This document shows positions 17,736-26,313 of a stretch of 43,392 nt of DNA, piece after piece. The position numbers and the translations under genes were made by a program. How positions within the stretch are numbered: the stretch's first letter is position 1; each line of letters opens with the position of its first letter. Origin of the DNA: Lachnospiraceae bacterium (GTDB taxonomy: Bacteria > Bacillota > Clostridia > Lachnospirales > Lachnospiraceae); assembly GCA_016285265.1 (NCBI GenBank), contig JAEEQL010000009.1, positions 1 through 43,392 of the forward strand, given 5' to 3'. The notes under the pieces are model-generated. The model was given only the letters and a program-made list of their open reading frames with translations, was not told the DNA's origin and searched no databases.

Positions 17736-18482
17736 TTAATACTTAAGAGTTACGTCCGTTTCGATTATGAGATTGGTAACGTCTCCGTAGATCAATGTCT
17801 TTGAACAGGTGATCTTCTTTACACCGTAGACATTCTGTACATATCCGAGCTGTCCGGTCACGAGCACCGGAAGTGTTTCCGCCGACACACCGCTGCTCCA
17901 GTGATCATAGATCTTAAGATTCGTGACCCTGTATTTGGCGGCCTGTCTTACGCCGGAGATTATGTCATCGACCGAATAACAATCCGCGATCGCACCGGTG
18001 GTGGAAAAAGTAAGCTTAAGCTGCGATGCCTGATATCCTTCGTAAGGAAGTCTTCCCTCCGCCATTCCGTAATAAACATAATGCGCGTAGAGAAGCATCG
18101 GATCGGTTCCGAATATCGCAACAACATCGGGATACTTCTTCACATAAAACTCCGGATCGAAAAGAGTTCCGTCCGGCATCCTGAGCACGGTCTTGGAATC
18201 GCTTCCCGAAACGCTCTGTGTGGGAACCGTAGGATAAACATAACCCGCATAGGGAAGTCTTCTCTCCTTCATACCGCAGAGAAGATAATGCTGGTACAAA
18301 AGAGCTTCGTTCATTCCGAATGCTTTATAAACATCATCATAGGTTGCCGCGTAAAAGGAAGGATCGAAAAGTCCTCCGTCGGGCATGGTCTTAACGGCAG
18401 CTTCAGCCTTGCCTGAATAGATAAGGCAGACAAGTGCGGCCGCAGCAAAAGTCATTATTATCTTAAATATATTTTTCTTCAT
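17736..18482 (-). CDS. secreted protein with two FDxxYY repeats, function unknown
   Basis: The 248-aa protein starts with a signal peptide (MKKNIFKIIMTFAAAALVCL, cleaved near KAEA). Two repeats of about 43 residues follow, LFDPSFYAATYDDVYKAFG and LFDPEFYVKKYPDVVAIFG, each ending HYxxxGMxExRLPY. The C-terminal 85 residues have no recognised family. The same repeat type occurs in the L,D-transpeptidase at 29.1 kb, suggesting a shared cell-wall target. The start was set at ATG 18482, with GGAG upstream, not the in-frame ATG at 18506. It is monocistronic, with its own promoter and terminator. Confidence 0.75.
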   Translation of the reverse strand: MKKNIFKIIMTFAAAALVCLIYSGKAEAAVKTMPDGGLFDPSFYAATYDDVYKAFGMNEALLYQHYLLCGMKERRLPYAGYVYPTVPTQSVSGSDSKTVLRMPDGTLFDPEFYVKKYPDVVAIFGTDPMLLYAHYVYYGMAEGRLPYEGYQASQLKLTFSTTGAIADCYSVDDIISGVRQAAKYRVTNLKIYDHWSSGVSAETLPVLVTGQLGYVQNVYGVKKITCSKTLIYGDVTNLIIETDVTLKY

Positions 18483-18534
18483 ATCGTCTCCATATCCCGG
18501 ATGCAAAAAGCGACCGAAGATCCTCTACGGATTT

Positions 18535-18562
18535 ATTATAACATTGTTAAAAATGCGGTCAA
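18535..18562 (-). promoter_or_regulatory. promoter of FDxxYY-repeat protein gene
   Basis: On the minus strand TTGACC (18557-18562) and a perfect TATAAT (18535-18540) are 16 bp apart. Confidence 0.7.
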
Positions 18563-18630
18563 ACCTTGAATTTTGAAATGAATTACATTAGAGTACTCTT
18601 TGGTTCAAATATTAAATCCGGGGACATATC

Positions 18631-19398
18631 ATGAAAATTAATCTCCATGCACACACGACAAGGTGCGGTCATGCGACCGGTACCGAGAGAGAATACATAG
18701 AAGAAGCCATCCGTATCGGGATGACCGATTTCGGATTCTCCGACCACACTCCTATGCCCTTCCCGGACGGTTATTCATCTAAGGGAATGCGAATGGATCT
18801 CGATCAGATGGACGACTACACCGATACCATCCTTTCCCTCAAAAAGGAATATAAGGATAAGATCAATATCTTTTTCGGTCTCGAGGTCGAATTCTATCCG
18901 AAGCTTTTTTCAAAACTGATGGATTTCCTTGAAGGTTACCCTCTCGAGTATCTCATTCTCGGACAGCACTGCCTGAACAACCAGTATGACGGAGTATGGG
19001 CCGGCGAAGAGACGAATGATCCTTCCAGGGTCACACAGTACGTCGATCAGGCTCTCGAGGGACTTTCATCCGGAAGATTCATATATCTTGCGCATCCCGA
19101 CCTTATCAATTTCAAAGGCGATGATCTTTTCTATCAGAAAGAGATGAGCCGCATCTGTGAATATGCATACGATCACAAGGTACCGCTCGAGATAAACCTC
19201 CTCGGAGTCGGGGAAAACAGAAATTATCCCAACCCTCTCTTCTGGGAGATCGCGGGCAAAACCGGCAACGATGTCGTAATGGCTCTCGATGCGCATCACG
19301 TAAGAATGATAGATGTTCCCGAAACGGAAAAGAAAGCAATGGAACTGGTGGACAGATTCGGACTGAAGCTTATCGAAACACCGCTCCCGAAAAAATAA
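18631..19398 (+). CDS. PHP-domain histidinol-phosphatase (HisK/HisJ type)
   Basis: The 255-aa metal-dependent phosphatase has the PHP motifs in order: NLHAHTTRCGHATG, GFSDHTPMPF, FFGLEVEFYP, LGQHC, AHPDLINF, LEINLLGV and ALDAHH. By family it removes phosphate from L-histidinol phosphate, the penultimate histidine step. No other his genes are nearby, so another phosphoester substrate cannot be excluded. GGGGAC precedes the ATG. Its stop is four bases from the stop of the convergent sigH gene, with no terminator between. Confidence 0.87.
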   Translation: MKINLHAHTTRCGHATGTEREYIEEAIRIGMTDFGFSDHTPMPFPDGYSSKGMRMDLDQMDDYTDTILSLKKEYKDKINIFFGLEVEFYPKLFSKLMDFLEGYPLEYLILGQHCLNNQYDGVWAGEETNDPSRVTQYVDQALEGLSSGRFIYLAHPDLINFKGDDLFYQKEMSRICEYAYDHKVPLEINLLGVGENRNYPNPLFWEIAGKTGNDVVMALDAHHVRMIDVPETEKKAMELVDRFGLKLIETPLPKK

Positions 19399-19402
19399 TT
19401 TT

Positions 19403-20044
19403 TCAGTATATCTCTTTGAGTTTTTTCCTTGCTCTCGAAAGTGCGGTCTCCACCGCTTTTTCGGAGAGACTCATTATATCGGATATTTCTTTAACGGAGG
19501 CACCGCTTATCTTAAGTGTTAAGCAGTGTCTTTCTTTTTCGGTAAGTTCGTTATTGATGCAGAATGCAAGACGATCCTTGATCTCATCGAATATCGCGGT
19601 CTCCTCGGGAGTCATATCGTTGGAGGGAAGAATGAAATATGACCCCAGCTCCGGAGATGTGATGCCGCCGGTCATATCTACCGACAGATAATTGTTGAGA
19701 GGAATATTCTTCTGATTGTTTCTTGAACGGATGGCATTGAAGACATTGCCTCTTATCTCAATGGAAGCATATGTCCTGAACGACGCACCCCTTGCAGGAT
19801 CGTATTTAACGATCGCATCGTAGAGACCTATCATCCCCTCCTGGATCAGATCGTCACGGTCCGAGGAAATGATGGTGAATGTATTTACTATGTAATTAAC
19901 AAGACCCGTATGTCTTGCGATGAGGTGGTTGGCTATCGCGGGATATTCATGAGTCACCTCACGCATCCTGAATATAAGTTCCTCATCGCTCATACGGGAA
20001 TAGTCCGGAAAAAGCGTTTTGTTTTTTACGGAAGTCTGTTTCAA
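19403..20044 (-). CDS. sigH: SigH-type RNA polymerase sigma factor
   Basis: The sigma-70 family protein of about 213 aa has region 2 (LIQEGMIGLYDAIVKYDPARGASFRTYAS, split here only for reading) and region 4 (LTEKERHCLTLK...VKEISDIMSLSEKAVETALSRARKKL). Its place after cysS-mrnC-rlmB matches sigH of Firmicutes, the stationary-phase or sporulation-entry sigma. The start is uncertain. An ATG at 20095 would overlap rlmB by 49 nt and lacks a ribosome site. A TTG at 20044, two bases after the rlmB stop with GAAGGG upstream, fits best. ATG 19993 is a third option. Confidence 0.87.
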   Translation of the reverse strand: MKQTSVKNKTLFPDYSRMSDEELIFRMREVTHEYPAIANHLIARHTGLVNYIVNTFTIISSDRDDLIQEGMIGLYDAIVKYDPARGASFRTYASIEIRGNVFNAIRSRNNQKNIPLNNYLSVDMTGGITSPELGSYFILPSNDMTPEETAIFDEIKDRLAFCINNELTEKERHCLTLKISGASVKEISDIMSLSEKAVETALSRARKKLKEIY

Positions 20045-20046
20045 AT

Positions 20047-20811
20047 TCAGCCCTTCATTCGTCTTCTTACGATCTCGTAACTGAGTATTCCGCATGCAAC
20101 GGAAGCATTGAGCGAATCAATCTGTCCCTTCATGGGGATCGAAGCCGTCATATCGCATTTCTCGCGTACAAGTCTCGTCACTCCGCTGCCTTCGTTTCCG
20201 ATCACAAGGCCGATGGGACCGGTGAGATTCAGGTCATACATAAGATCTCCGTCCATTGCCGCACATACGAACCAGAGTCCCTTCTCCTTGAGTTCCTCGA
20301 TGGTACGTGCGATGTTTGTGACCTTCGCAACGGGAATATAGTTGAGTGCTCCCGCACTTGCCCTGGCAACAGATGCGGTAAGGTGAGCCGCTCTGTCGGC
20401 ACGTATGATCACGCCGTGAGCACCTGCCTGGTCGGCTGTTCTAATGATGGCACCAAGATTGTAAGGATCCTCAATTCCGTCAAGCACGATGACAAAAGGA
20501 TCTTCACCCTTATCTTCGGCATTCTTTAAGATATCCGATACTTCACTGTATTCGTAAGCTGCGGTGATCGCAATGACACCCTGATGGTGTCCTGTGGATG
20601 ACATATGATCGAGTCTGTCCTTGTCGGCATATTTGATCGCGATATCCTTCTTTGCAGCTTCACGCTTGATGGTAAGTATCGCGCCGTCCTTGCATCCGTC
20701 AAGCACATAGAGCCTGTCTATCTCCTTGCCGGCGCGGATGGCTTCAATGACCGGATTACGACCTTCTATTGCATTTTCATTGACTTTACTGTTTTTCTGT
20801 TCCTGAGACAT
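20047..20811 (-). CDS. rlmB: 23S rRNA 2'-O-methyltransferase RlmB (TrmH family)
   Basis: The 254-aa SPOUT methyltransferase modifies a guanosine of 23S rRNA (G2251 in E. coli numbering). It begins with a substrate-binding domain (EGRNPVIEAIRAG) and ends with the knotted SAM site, LVIGNEGSGVTRLV and IPMKGQIDSLNASVACGI. Length is normal. Its start overlaps the end of mrnC by 26 nt, and GGAG precedes the ATG. The sigH gene follows directly. Confidence 0.95.
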   Translation of the reverse strand: MSQEQKNSKVNENAIEGRNPVIEAIRAGKEIDRLYVLDGCKDGAILTIKREAAKKDIAIKYADKDRLDHMSSTGHHQGVIAITAAYEYSEVSDILKNAEDKGEDPFVIVLDGIEDPYNLGAIIRTADQAGAHGVIIRADRAAHLTASVARASAGALNYIPVAKVTNIARTIEELKEKGLWFVCAAMDGDLMYDLNLTGPIGLVIGNEGSGVTRLVREKCDMTASIPMKGQIDSLNASVACGILSYEIVRRRMKG

Positions 20812-21181
20812 AGTCTGCTCCGATCAGTATGAGTTCATCGGCACGGTCGGTCTTTCCCGAAATATACAGGTACCCTATAAGGGATTCAAAACCCGTTGCC
20901 TTGCTGTAACTTGCAAAATTCGTGCCTCTTCCCGAAGGATGGGCATGATTCTTGCCGCGGTGCATGACATCCTTCTCCTCATCGGAAAGAATGTCCTTCT
21001 CCATCAGAAGATCGTAGATCATAGCCTGTGAATCGGCACTGACATACTTCACACTCGCTTTGTGGAATTTCCCGACAGCCATGTCACCTTTTTCCAGGAG
21101 CATGCGTCTTATGATAAGACTCATATACGCATCACCAAGGAAAGAAAGCGACAGGGGCGAATACTTTAAGCCTTCTTCCAC
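20786..21181 (-). CDS. mrnC: Mini-ribonuclease 3
   Basis: The 131-aa RNase III-like nuclease lacks the dsRNA-binding domain. By family it trims 23S rRNA ends as a dimer. LSFLGDAYMSLIIRRMLLEKG carries the catalytic Asp region; VMHRGKNHAHPS and FESLIGYLYISGK give the rest of the active site. The start is GTG at 21181 inside the end of cysS (16 nt overlap), with AGAGGG upstream. The cysS-mrnC-rlmB order is conserved in Firmicutes. Confidence 0.94.
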   Translation of the reverse strand: MEEGLKYSPLSLSFLGDAYMSLIIRRMLLEKGDMAVGKFHKASVKYVSADSQAMIYDLLMEKDILSDEEKDVMHRGKNHAHPSGRGTNFASYSKATGFESLIGYLYISGKTDRADELILIGADYVSGTEKQ

Positions 21182-22578
21182 TTCGTACCCTCTCTGGTAT
21201 CTTCGATGAGGATGCCCTTTGCGGCAAGTTCCTCACGGATCGCATCTGCCTGAGCAAAATCCTTGGCCTTCTTGGCAGCCTTTCTTGCATCGATGCGCTC
21301 AAGGATCCAGCTTTCAAGTTCCGCATCAACGCTGCCTTCCGACTCAAGCTTAGAAGCACCTTCAAGAAGATCGAGCGAAAGTGCCTTGTCAAAATCGGCA
21401 ACAAGCGCACGCTTGGTCGCATCATTTATCTCTGCTTTGAGAACATCGTAGAGAACTGTGATCGCCATGGATGTATTGATATCATCCGTCAGTGCATTAA
21501 GGAATTTCTCTCGATATTCTGCGAATGCCTTATCATCAACTTCACCGTCTTCCTTCAGCTCACCCACACGCTTTAAGAGCTTCTGATAAGCCGCGCTCAT
21601 CTGATCGAGAACCTCGTAAGAAAACTCAAGAGGCTTGCGGTAGTGTGACTGCAGGCAGAAGAATCTGTATGCAAGCGGATCATATCCCTTCTCTTCAAGC
21701 AGGGATACGGTAAGAAACTCTCCGCTGGACTTGCTCATCTTTCCTTTGTCCTTCTCGACAAGGTGATGAACGTGGAACCAGTAATTGCACCAGGGATGTC
21801 CGAGGTAAGCTTCACTCTGTGCGATCTCATTGGTGTGATGAGGGAAGATATTGTCCACGCCGCCGCAGTGGATGTCCATATACTCACCGAGATGCTTTAT
21901 GCCGATGCATGAGCACTCGATATGCCATCCGGGATAACCGCGTCCCCAGGGGCTCTCCCATTTGAGCTCCTGATCGTCGAATTTAGATTTGGTAAACCAC
22001 AGAACAAAGTCTGTTTTGTTTCGCTTGTTGCTGTCCTCATCGACATCATCGCGGACGCCTACGCGAAGGTCATCCTCATTATGGTTGGACAGGGTGTAAT
22101 ACTTCTCCAGCTTGGAGGTGTCGAAATAAATATTCTCTCCCGCCTGATATGCATAGCCCTTCTCAAGAAGGACTTCGATCATATGGATGAATTCGGGGAT
22201 GCAATGTGTTGCGGGCTCGACCACATCGGGCATCTTGATGTTCAGCTTCGCAAAATCATCAAAGAAAGCCTTGGTATAATAATCCGCGATCTCAAGTACG
22301 GTCTTGTGCTCACGCTTTGCGCCCTTGAGCATCTTATCTTCACCGGTATCCGCATCGCTGGAAAGATGTCCTACATCGGTTATGTTCATTACACGCTTTA
22401 CATCATAGCCGGCATAAGCAAGCGTCTTGACCAGCATATCCTCACAGATATAGGTTCTGAGGTTTCCGATATGTGCGAAATGATAAACGGTAGGTCCGCA
22501 GGTATACATCGATACCTTGCCTTCCTCACGAGGTTTGAATTCTTCTACTCTTCTGCTTTTTGTGTTATATAACTGCAT
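21166..22578 (-). CDS. cysS: cysteinyl-tRNA synthetase
   Basis: The 470-aa class I synthetase charges tRNA-Cys. It has MYTCGPTVYHFAHIGN (zinc Cys and HIGH-type motif), the WHIECSCIGI zinc region, HPWCNYWFHVHHL and KGKMSKSSGEF. The C-terminal anticodon-binding helices end in a basic tail. Length is normal. The start ATG follows GAGAGG. An 82-bp palindrome lies 20 bp upstream, in the leader between ispF and cysS. Confidence 0.97.
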   Translation of the reverse strand: MQLYNTKSRRVEEFKPREEGKVSMYTCGPTVYHFAHIGNLRTYICEDMLVKTLAYAGYDVKRVMNITDVGHLSSDADTGEDKMLKGAKREHKTVLEIADYYTKAFFDDFAKLNIKMPDVVEPATHCIPEFIHMIEVLLEKGYAYQAGENIYFDTSKLEKYYTLSNHNEDDLRVGVRDDVDEDSNKRNKTDFVLWFTKSKFDDQELKWESPWGRGYPGWHIECSCIGIKHLGEYMDIHCGGVDNIFPHHTNEIAQSEAYLGHPWCNYWFHVHHLVEKDKGKMSKSSGEFLTVSLLEEKGYDPLAYRFFCLQSHYRKPLEFSYEVLDQMSAAYQKLLKRVGELKEDGEVDDKAFAEYREKFLNALTDDINTSMAITVLYDVLKAEINDATKRALVADFDKALSLDLLEGASKLESEGSVDAELESWILERIDARKAAKKAKDFAQADAIREELAAKGILIEDTREGTKWKKA

Positions 22579-22597
22579 ATTGTTCTATCCTCTCAAA

Positions 22598-22679
22598 GTG
22601 AACAGGGGGACGGTTCCTCCGTTCACCCTGAATCATATGTTGTCTCCTTTGTGAACGGAGGAACCGTCCCCCTGTTCAC
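22598..22679. repeat. 82-bp perfect palindrome made of two 29-bp arms
   Basis: Arms at 22598-22626 and 22651-22679 are exact reverse complements, separated by 24 bp. Each arm also begins GTGAAC and ends GTTCAC, and holds the core GGGACGGTTCC or its complement. A related 29-bp single arm lies at 39634-39662 (24 of 29 bases the same as the right arm). It resembles REP-like GGGACGGTTC repeats known from clostridial genomes. No T-run follows, so it is not a plain terminator. Confidence 0.85.
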
Positions 22680-22686
22680 GACCTGA

Positions 22687-23226
22687 TCATTTACCCACGC
22701 CCGGACATCGTGCGCAGCCGCCGCATGAAGCGGGGCCAATATCACCCTGATCGTATACACTGTTCAAGAGCGCTACCGCCTGGGAAGATATTCCCTGCAT
22801 CGCTCCCGTAAAACCGAGGCCTTCCTCCGTGGTCGCCTTCACGTTCACGCGGCTCACATCCAGTCCGAGAGCGGAAGCGATATTTGCTCTCATCTCATCA
22901 ATGTGCGGTCTCATCTTGGGAGCCTGTGCGATGATGGTCGAATCGATATTCTCGATCACAAACCCCTCATTCAGAAGCAATTCTCCGACCTTCTTCAGAA
23001 GCTTTATCGAATCCGCGCCTTTGTACTCCGGATCCGTATCGGGGAAATGCTTTCCGATATCACCGAGCGCTGCGGCTCCGAGAAGTGCATCCATTATCGC
23101 ATGTGTAAGCACATCGGCATCTGAGTGACCGAGCAGTCCCTTTTCGTAAGGAATGGTCACACCTCCGATGATAAGCGGTCTGTCTTCACAGAATTTATGA
23201 ACGTCATATCCTGTTCCGATTCTCAT
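22687..23226 (-). CDS. ispF: 2-C-methyl-D-erythritol 2,4-cyclodiphosphate synthase
   Basis: The 179-aa enzyme makes the cyclodiphosphate intermediate of the MEP isoprenoid pathway. It begins [12 protein letters not shown] with the zinc ligands [23 protein letters not shown] and the late [19 protein letters not shown] complete the site. Typical IspF is about 157-160 residues. This one has some 20 extra residues at the C-terminus, including [10 protein letters not shown], a three-Cys cluster. It stands alone, not fused to IspD. Confidence 0.95.
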   Translation of the reverse strand: MRIGTGYDVHKFCEDRPLIIGGVTIPYEKGLLGHSDADVLTHAIMDALLGAAALGDIGKHFPDTDPEYKGADSIKLLKKVGELLLNEGFVIENIDSTIIAQAPKMRPHIDEMRANIASALGLDVSRVNVKATTEEGLGFTGAMQGISSQAVALLNSVYDQGDIGPASCGGCARCPGVGK

Positions 23227-23252
23227 TTACTGTTCCTTTGCAAAAGAAAAAC

Positions 23253-23774
23253 TTAAAACAATTCGTTGGTAATGTACTGAAAAACTTCGGAAGCTTTTTC
23301 CTTCCAGACATCGACAATGTGCTCTGCGATCTCTTCGGTGGGAACGGAAAGAGTCATATCAAGCGTGGTAACGTCACGGTCCTTGATGATGAGTCTCGTC
23401 TCATACTCACCCGTATTGAAGTTCAGACCGTAATTGCTCTGAACCGCAAGTTCATTCCTGAGCTCGAATGCCTTGTCCGCAAAATAATTCTCGATGTCAT
23501 TCTTGATGAAATCGGGAAGACGCGATGCGAAATAATTGATCGTATCCCTTCCCTCGGACGTGATCGAAAGCTCCGTTGAATTGTGTGAATGCGGAGCCTG
23601 CGAGATAAGTCCGTTCTCTATGAGTTCACCCTGCGCCTGCGTGAGAACGTAATAATCCGCATAATCCTTGCCCAGAACAAAATCCGATATCTGGGAAGCG
23701 GTCATGAGGAAATCGACTCTGTTGAGCATATACAGGATGATGAGTTTTACCTGTGTGAGCTTTTCGGCATCCAT
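23253..23774 (-). CDS. DUF4364 family protein
   Basis: The 173-aa protein begins KLTQVKLIILYMLNRVDFLM, a winged-helix-like N-terminus typical of DUF4364, with QGELIENGLISQ as a likely recognition-helix region. A beta-rich C-terminal half follows. It is common in Clostridia and unstudied; the fold suggests a DNA-binding regulator. Its ATG shares one base with the stop of the malic enzyme gene (TAATG), so translation is coupled. Confidence 0.83.
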   Translation of the reverse strand: MDAEKLTQVKLIILYMLNRVDFLMTASQISDFVLGKDYADYYVLTQAQGELIENGLISQAPHSHNSTELSITSEGRDTINYFASRLPDFIKNDIENYFADKAFELRNELAVQSNYGLNFNTGEYETRLIIKDRDVTTLDMTLSVPTEEIAEHIVDVWKEKASEVFQYITNELF

Positions 23775-24925
23775 TATTTTACAAGCCTCTTAACAGCTTC
23801 AGATACGGCATCACGTACATGGGGATCGAATGCTTCGGGCATGATGTTGTCCTCACAGAGCTTGTCTGCGGGAACTGCGGCTGCGATTGCCTCTGCTGCT
23901 GCAAGCTTCATCTCTTCGGTGATCTGAGGTGCTCTTGCCTCAAGTGCTCCGCGGAAGATTCCGGGGAATGCGACTACGTTGTTGATCTGGTTGGGGAAGT
24001 CACTTCTTCCGGTTCCGACGATCCTTGCACCTGCTGCCTTTGCTTCATCGGGCATGATCTCGGGTACGGGATTAGCCATGGCAAAGATGATGGGATCCGC
24101 ATTCATGGTCTTTATCATATCTGCGGTAAGGACTCCGGGAGCGGAAACACCTACGAAGATATCGGTTCCTACAACAGCATCGGCAAGCTTACCGGATCTG
24201 TTCTCGGGATTGGTGATCTTGAGCATTTCCTTCTTGGTATCGTTAAGATCGGTCCTGTCTGCGGAAACGATTCCTCTTGAATCGCAGAGAGTAACAGAAC
24301 CGAAACCGTACTTGAGAAGAAGCTTGGAGATTGCAACGCCTGCTGCACCGGCGCCGTTAACCACGATCTTGCAGTCTTCTTTCTTTTTGCCGGTTACCTT
24401 GAGAGCATTGATGGATGCCGCAAGAACAACGATTGCTGTTCCGTGCTGGTCATCATGGAAAACGGGAATGTTAAGCTCTGCCTTTAGTCTTTCTTCGATC
24501 TCAAAGCATCTGGGAGCCGAGATATCTTCAAGGTTGATGCCTCCGAAGCCGGGAGCGATGTACTTTACGGCCTTGATGATCTCCTCGGTGTCCTGTGTAT
24601 CAAGACAAATGGGAACTGCGTTGACTCCGCCGAACTCCTTGAAAAGAACGGCCTTTCCTTCCATAACGGGCATTGCCGCTTCGGGTCCGATATTTCCGAG
24701 TCCGAGAACCGCGGAACCGTCGGATACGACTGCGATGGTATTGGCCTTCCAGGTATATTTATACGCGAGATCCTTGTCCTTAGCTATCTCTTTACAAGGC
24801 TCAGCTACGCCGGGAGTATATGCGATCGCAAGCGCCTCCCTTGAATCAACCTTTGACTTAGCCTCGGTGGAAAGCTTTCCGTTCCACTCCTCGTGTGCCT
24901 TGAGTGCTTCTTCATTAACGCCCAT
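23774..24925 (-). CDS. NAD(P)-dependent malic enzyme
   Basis: The 383-aa enzyme oxidatively decarboxylates malate to pyruvate. It has LAIAYTPGVAEPCKEI, VSDGSAVLGLGNIG, the metal-binding FHDDQHGTAIV, the nucleotide-binding VVNGAGAAGVAISKLL and ANPVPEI. It is the short bacterial form without a C-terminal phosphotransacetylase domain. The start follows AAGGAG two bases after rarA ends. Cofactor choice cannot be told with certainty. Confidence 0.95.
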   Translation of the reverse strand: MGVNEEALKAHEEWNGKLSTEAKSKVDSREALAIAYTPGVAEPCKEIAKDKDLAYKYTWKANTIAVVSDGSAVLGLGNIGPEAAMPVMEGKAVLFKEFGGVNAVPICLDTQDTEEIIKAVKYIAPGFGGINLEDISAPRCFEIEERLKAELNIPVFHDDQHGTAIVVLAASINALKVTGKKKEDCKIVVNGAGAAGVAISKLLLKYGFGSVTLCDSRGIVSADRTDLNDTKKEMLKITNPENRSGKLADAVVGTDIFVGVSAPGVLTADMIKTMNADPIIFAMANPVPEIMPDEAKAAGARIVGTGRSDFPNQINNVVAFPGIFRGALEARAPQITEEMKLAAAEAIAAAVPADKLCEDNIMPEAFDPHVRDAVSEAVKRLVK

Positions 24926-24927
24926 TT

Positions 24928-26313
24928 TTAATTCTCCTTACCTTTTATCTTTTTAAAATGATCTTTTATCTTGTTTTCATATCCCTGTCCGTCCGGTCTG
25001 AAGAATTCTCTTCCGTCCAGTTCGTAGGGGAGATATTGCTGCTTCACATAGTGGTTCGGGAAATCGTGTGCATACTGATATCCGATACCGTGGCCAAGCT
25101 TCGCGGCTCCTTTGTAGTGAGCATCCTGAAGATGCGGAGGGATCGGAAGCGAACCCGTTTCCCTTATCTCCTCAAGTGCCGCATCAACCGCACATATCGC
25201 GGAATTTGACTTCGGTGCCGTTGCGACATATATCGCAGCTTCGGAAAGAATGATCCTCGCTTCCGGCATTCCGACCTTTATCACCGCTTCGAATGCGGCA
25301 TTGGCAACGACCAGTGCATTGGGATCCGCCATTCCGACATCCTCCGCCGCGCATATCACGATACGTCTTGCGATGAAGCTTACCTCCTCACCCGCATCGA
25401 GCATTCTTGCAAGGTAATAAACCGCTGCATCGGGGTCCGATCCTCTCATGCTCTTTATGAATGCGGAGATGGTATCGTAATGGTTATCTCCGGTCTTGTC
25501 GTATCTTACCGCTTTTCTCTGGATGCATTCCTGTGCTACATCAAGAGTTATATGTATTCCCGGTTTTGACTTATCAGCAGGTCCGGTGACAGTCGCATCA
25601 CTTTCCTTTAACGGTGCATCATCAGGCTCCGTCGTAAGGATTGCAAGTTCAAGGGCATTGAGCGCATGTCTTGCATCTCCTCCCGACACATCTGCAATGA
25701 AATCAAGTGCGTCCCCGTCGATGTAGGGATTATATCCGGCCATTCCCCTTTCGTGATCCGTGACCGCGATCTTAAGAAGTGACCTGACATTATCCATGCT
25801 CAGGGGCTTAAGCTCGAATATCATCGAACGGCTTATAAGAGCGCCGTTAACCTCAAAGTAAGGATTCTCCGTCGTAGCGCCTATCAGCGTTACGGTCCCG
25901 TCTTCGACAAAAGGTAAAAGGAAATCCTGCTGTCCTTTATTGAAGCGGTGTATCTCGTCAATGAAAAGAATGGTCTTCTGCGAGTTCATCGCAAGGATGC
26001 TCTTTGCTTCGTTAACCGCATCCTCCATGTCCTTCTTTCCGGCAGTTGTCGCATTGATCGAAATAAAACGCGACTTCGTTGCTCCGGCAATGACCTTGGC
26101 AATGGTCGTCTTGCCGGTTCCGGGAGGTCCGTAGAGGATCAGGGAGCTTATCTTGTCTGCCTTGATCGCACGGTAAAGGAGCTTGCCGGGGGCGATTATC
26201 TCCTCCTGTCCCACCACCTCTTCGGGCGTTCTGGGCCTCATCCTTGCGGCAAGAGGGCTTTCGGATTCTTTAGTTTTGTCAGACATGTATTCAAACAGAT
26301 TGAGCTGATCCAT
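24928..26313 (-). CDS. rarA: replication-associated recombination protein RarA (MgsA)
   Basis: The 461-aa AAA+ ATPase acts at stalled replication forks. It has Walker A YGPPGTGKTTIAK, Walker B TILFIDEIHRFNKGQQD, sensor 1 GATTENP and the MgsA C-terminal tetramerisation region with AEDVGMADPNALVVA and RGSDPDAAVYYLARM. An unusual short insert (about residues 225-250) adds a Thr/Ser/Pro-rich loop. Its start overlaps murD by 23 nt, with AAGGGG upstream. Confidence 0.95.
   Translation of the reverse strand: MDQLNLFEYMSDKTKESESPLAARMRPRTPEEVVGQEEIIAPGKLLYRAIKADKISSLILYGPPGTGKTTIAKVIAGATKSRFISINATTAGKKDMEDAVNEAKSILAMNSQKTILFIDEIHRFNKGQQDFLLPFVEDGTVTLIGATTENPYFEVNGALISRSMIFELKPLSMDNVRSLLKIAVTDHERGMAGYNPYIDGDALDFIADVSGGDARHALNALELAILTTEPDDAPLKESDATVTGPADKSKPGIHITLDVAQECIQRKAVRYDKTGDNHYDTISAFIKSMRGSDPDAAVYYLARMLDAGEEVSFIARRIVICAAEDVGMADPNALVVANAAFEAVIKVGMPEARIILSEAAIYVATAPKSNSAICAVDAALEEIRETGSLPIPPHLQDAHYKGAAKLGHGIGYQYAHDFPNHYVKQQYLPYELDGREFFRPDGQGYENKIKDHFKKIKGKEN

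Noticed and set aside
19403-20044. SigH as evidence that the organism sporulates
   Set aside because: SigH-type factors occur in non-sporulating Clostridia too, and no sporulation genes are in the window.
22598-22679. Palindrome read as a CRISPR repeat pair
   Set aside because: Only two arms in inverted, not direct, orientation; no spacers of regular length and no cas genes.
22598-22679. Palindrome as intrinsic terminator of ispF
   Set aside because: No T-run follows on the minus strand (only TTT), and the stem is far longer than usual terminators.
23979-24956. Plus-strand frame of 325 codons opposite the malic enzyme gene
   Set aside because: The malic enzyme motifs on the minus strand are clear; the plus frame is a codon-bias shadow.
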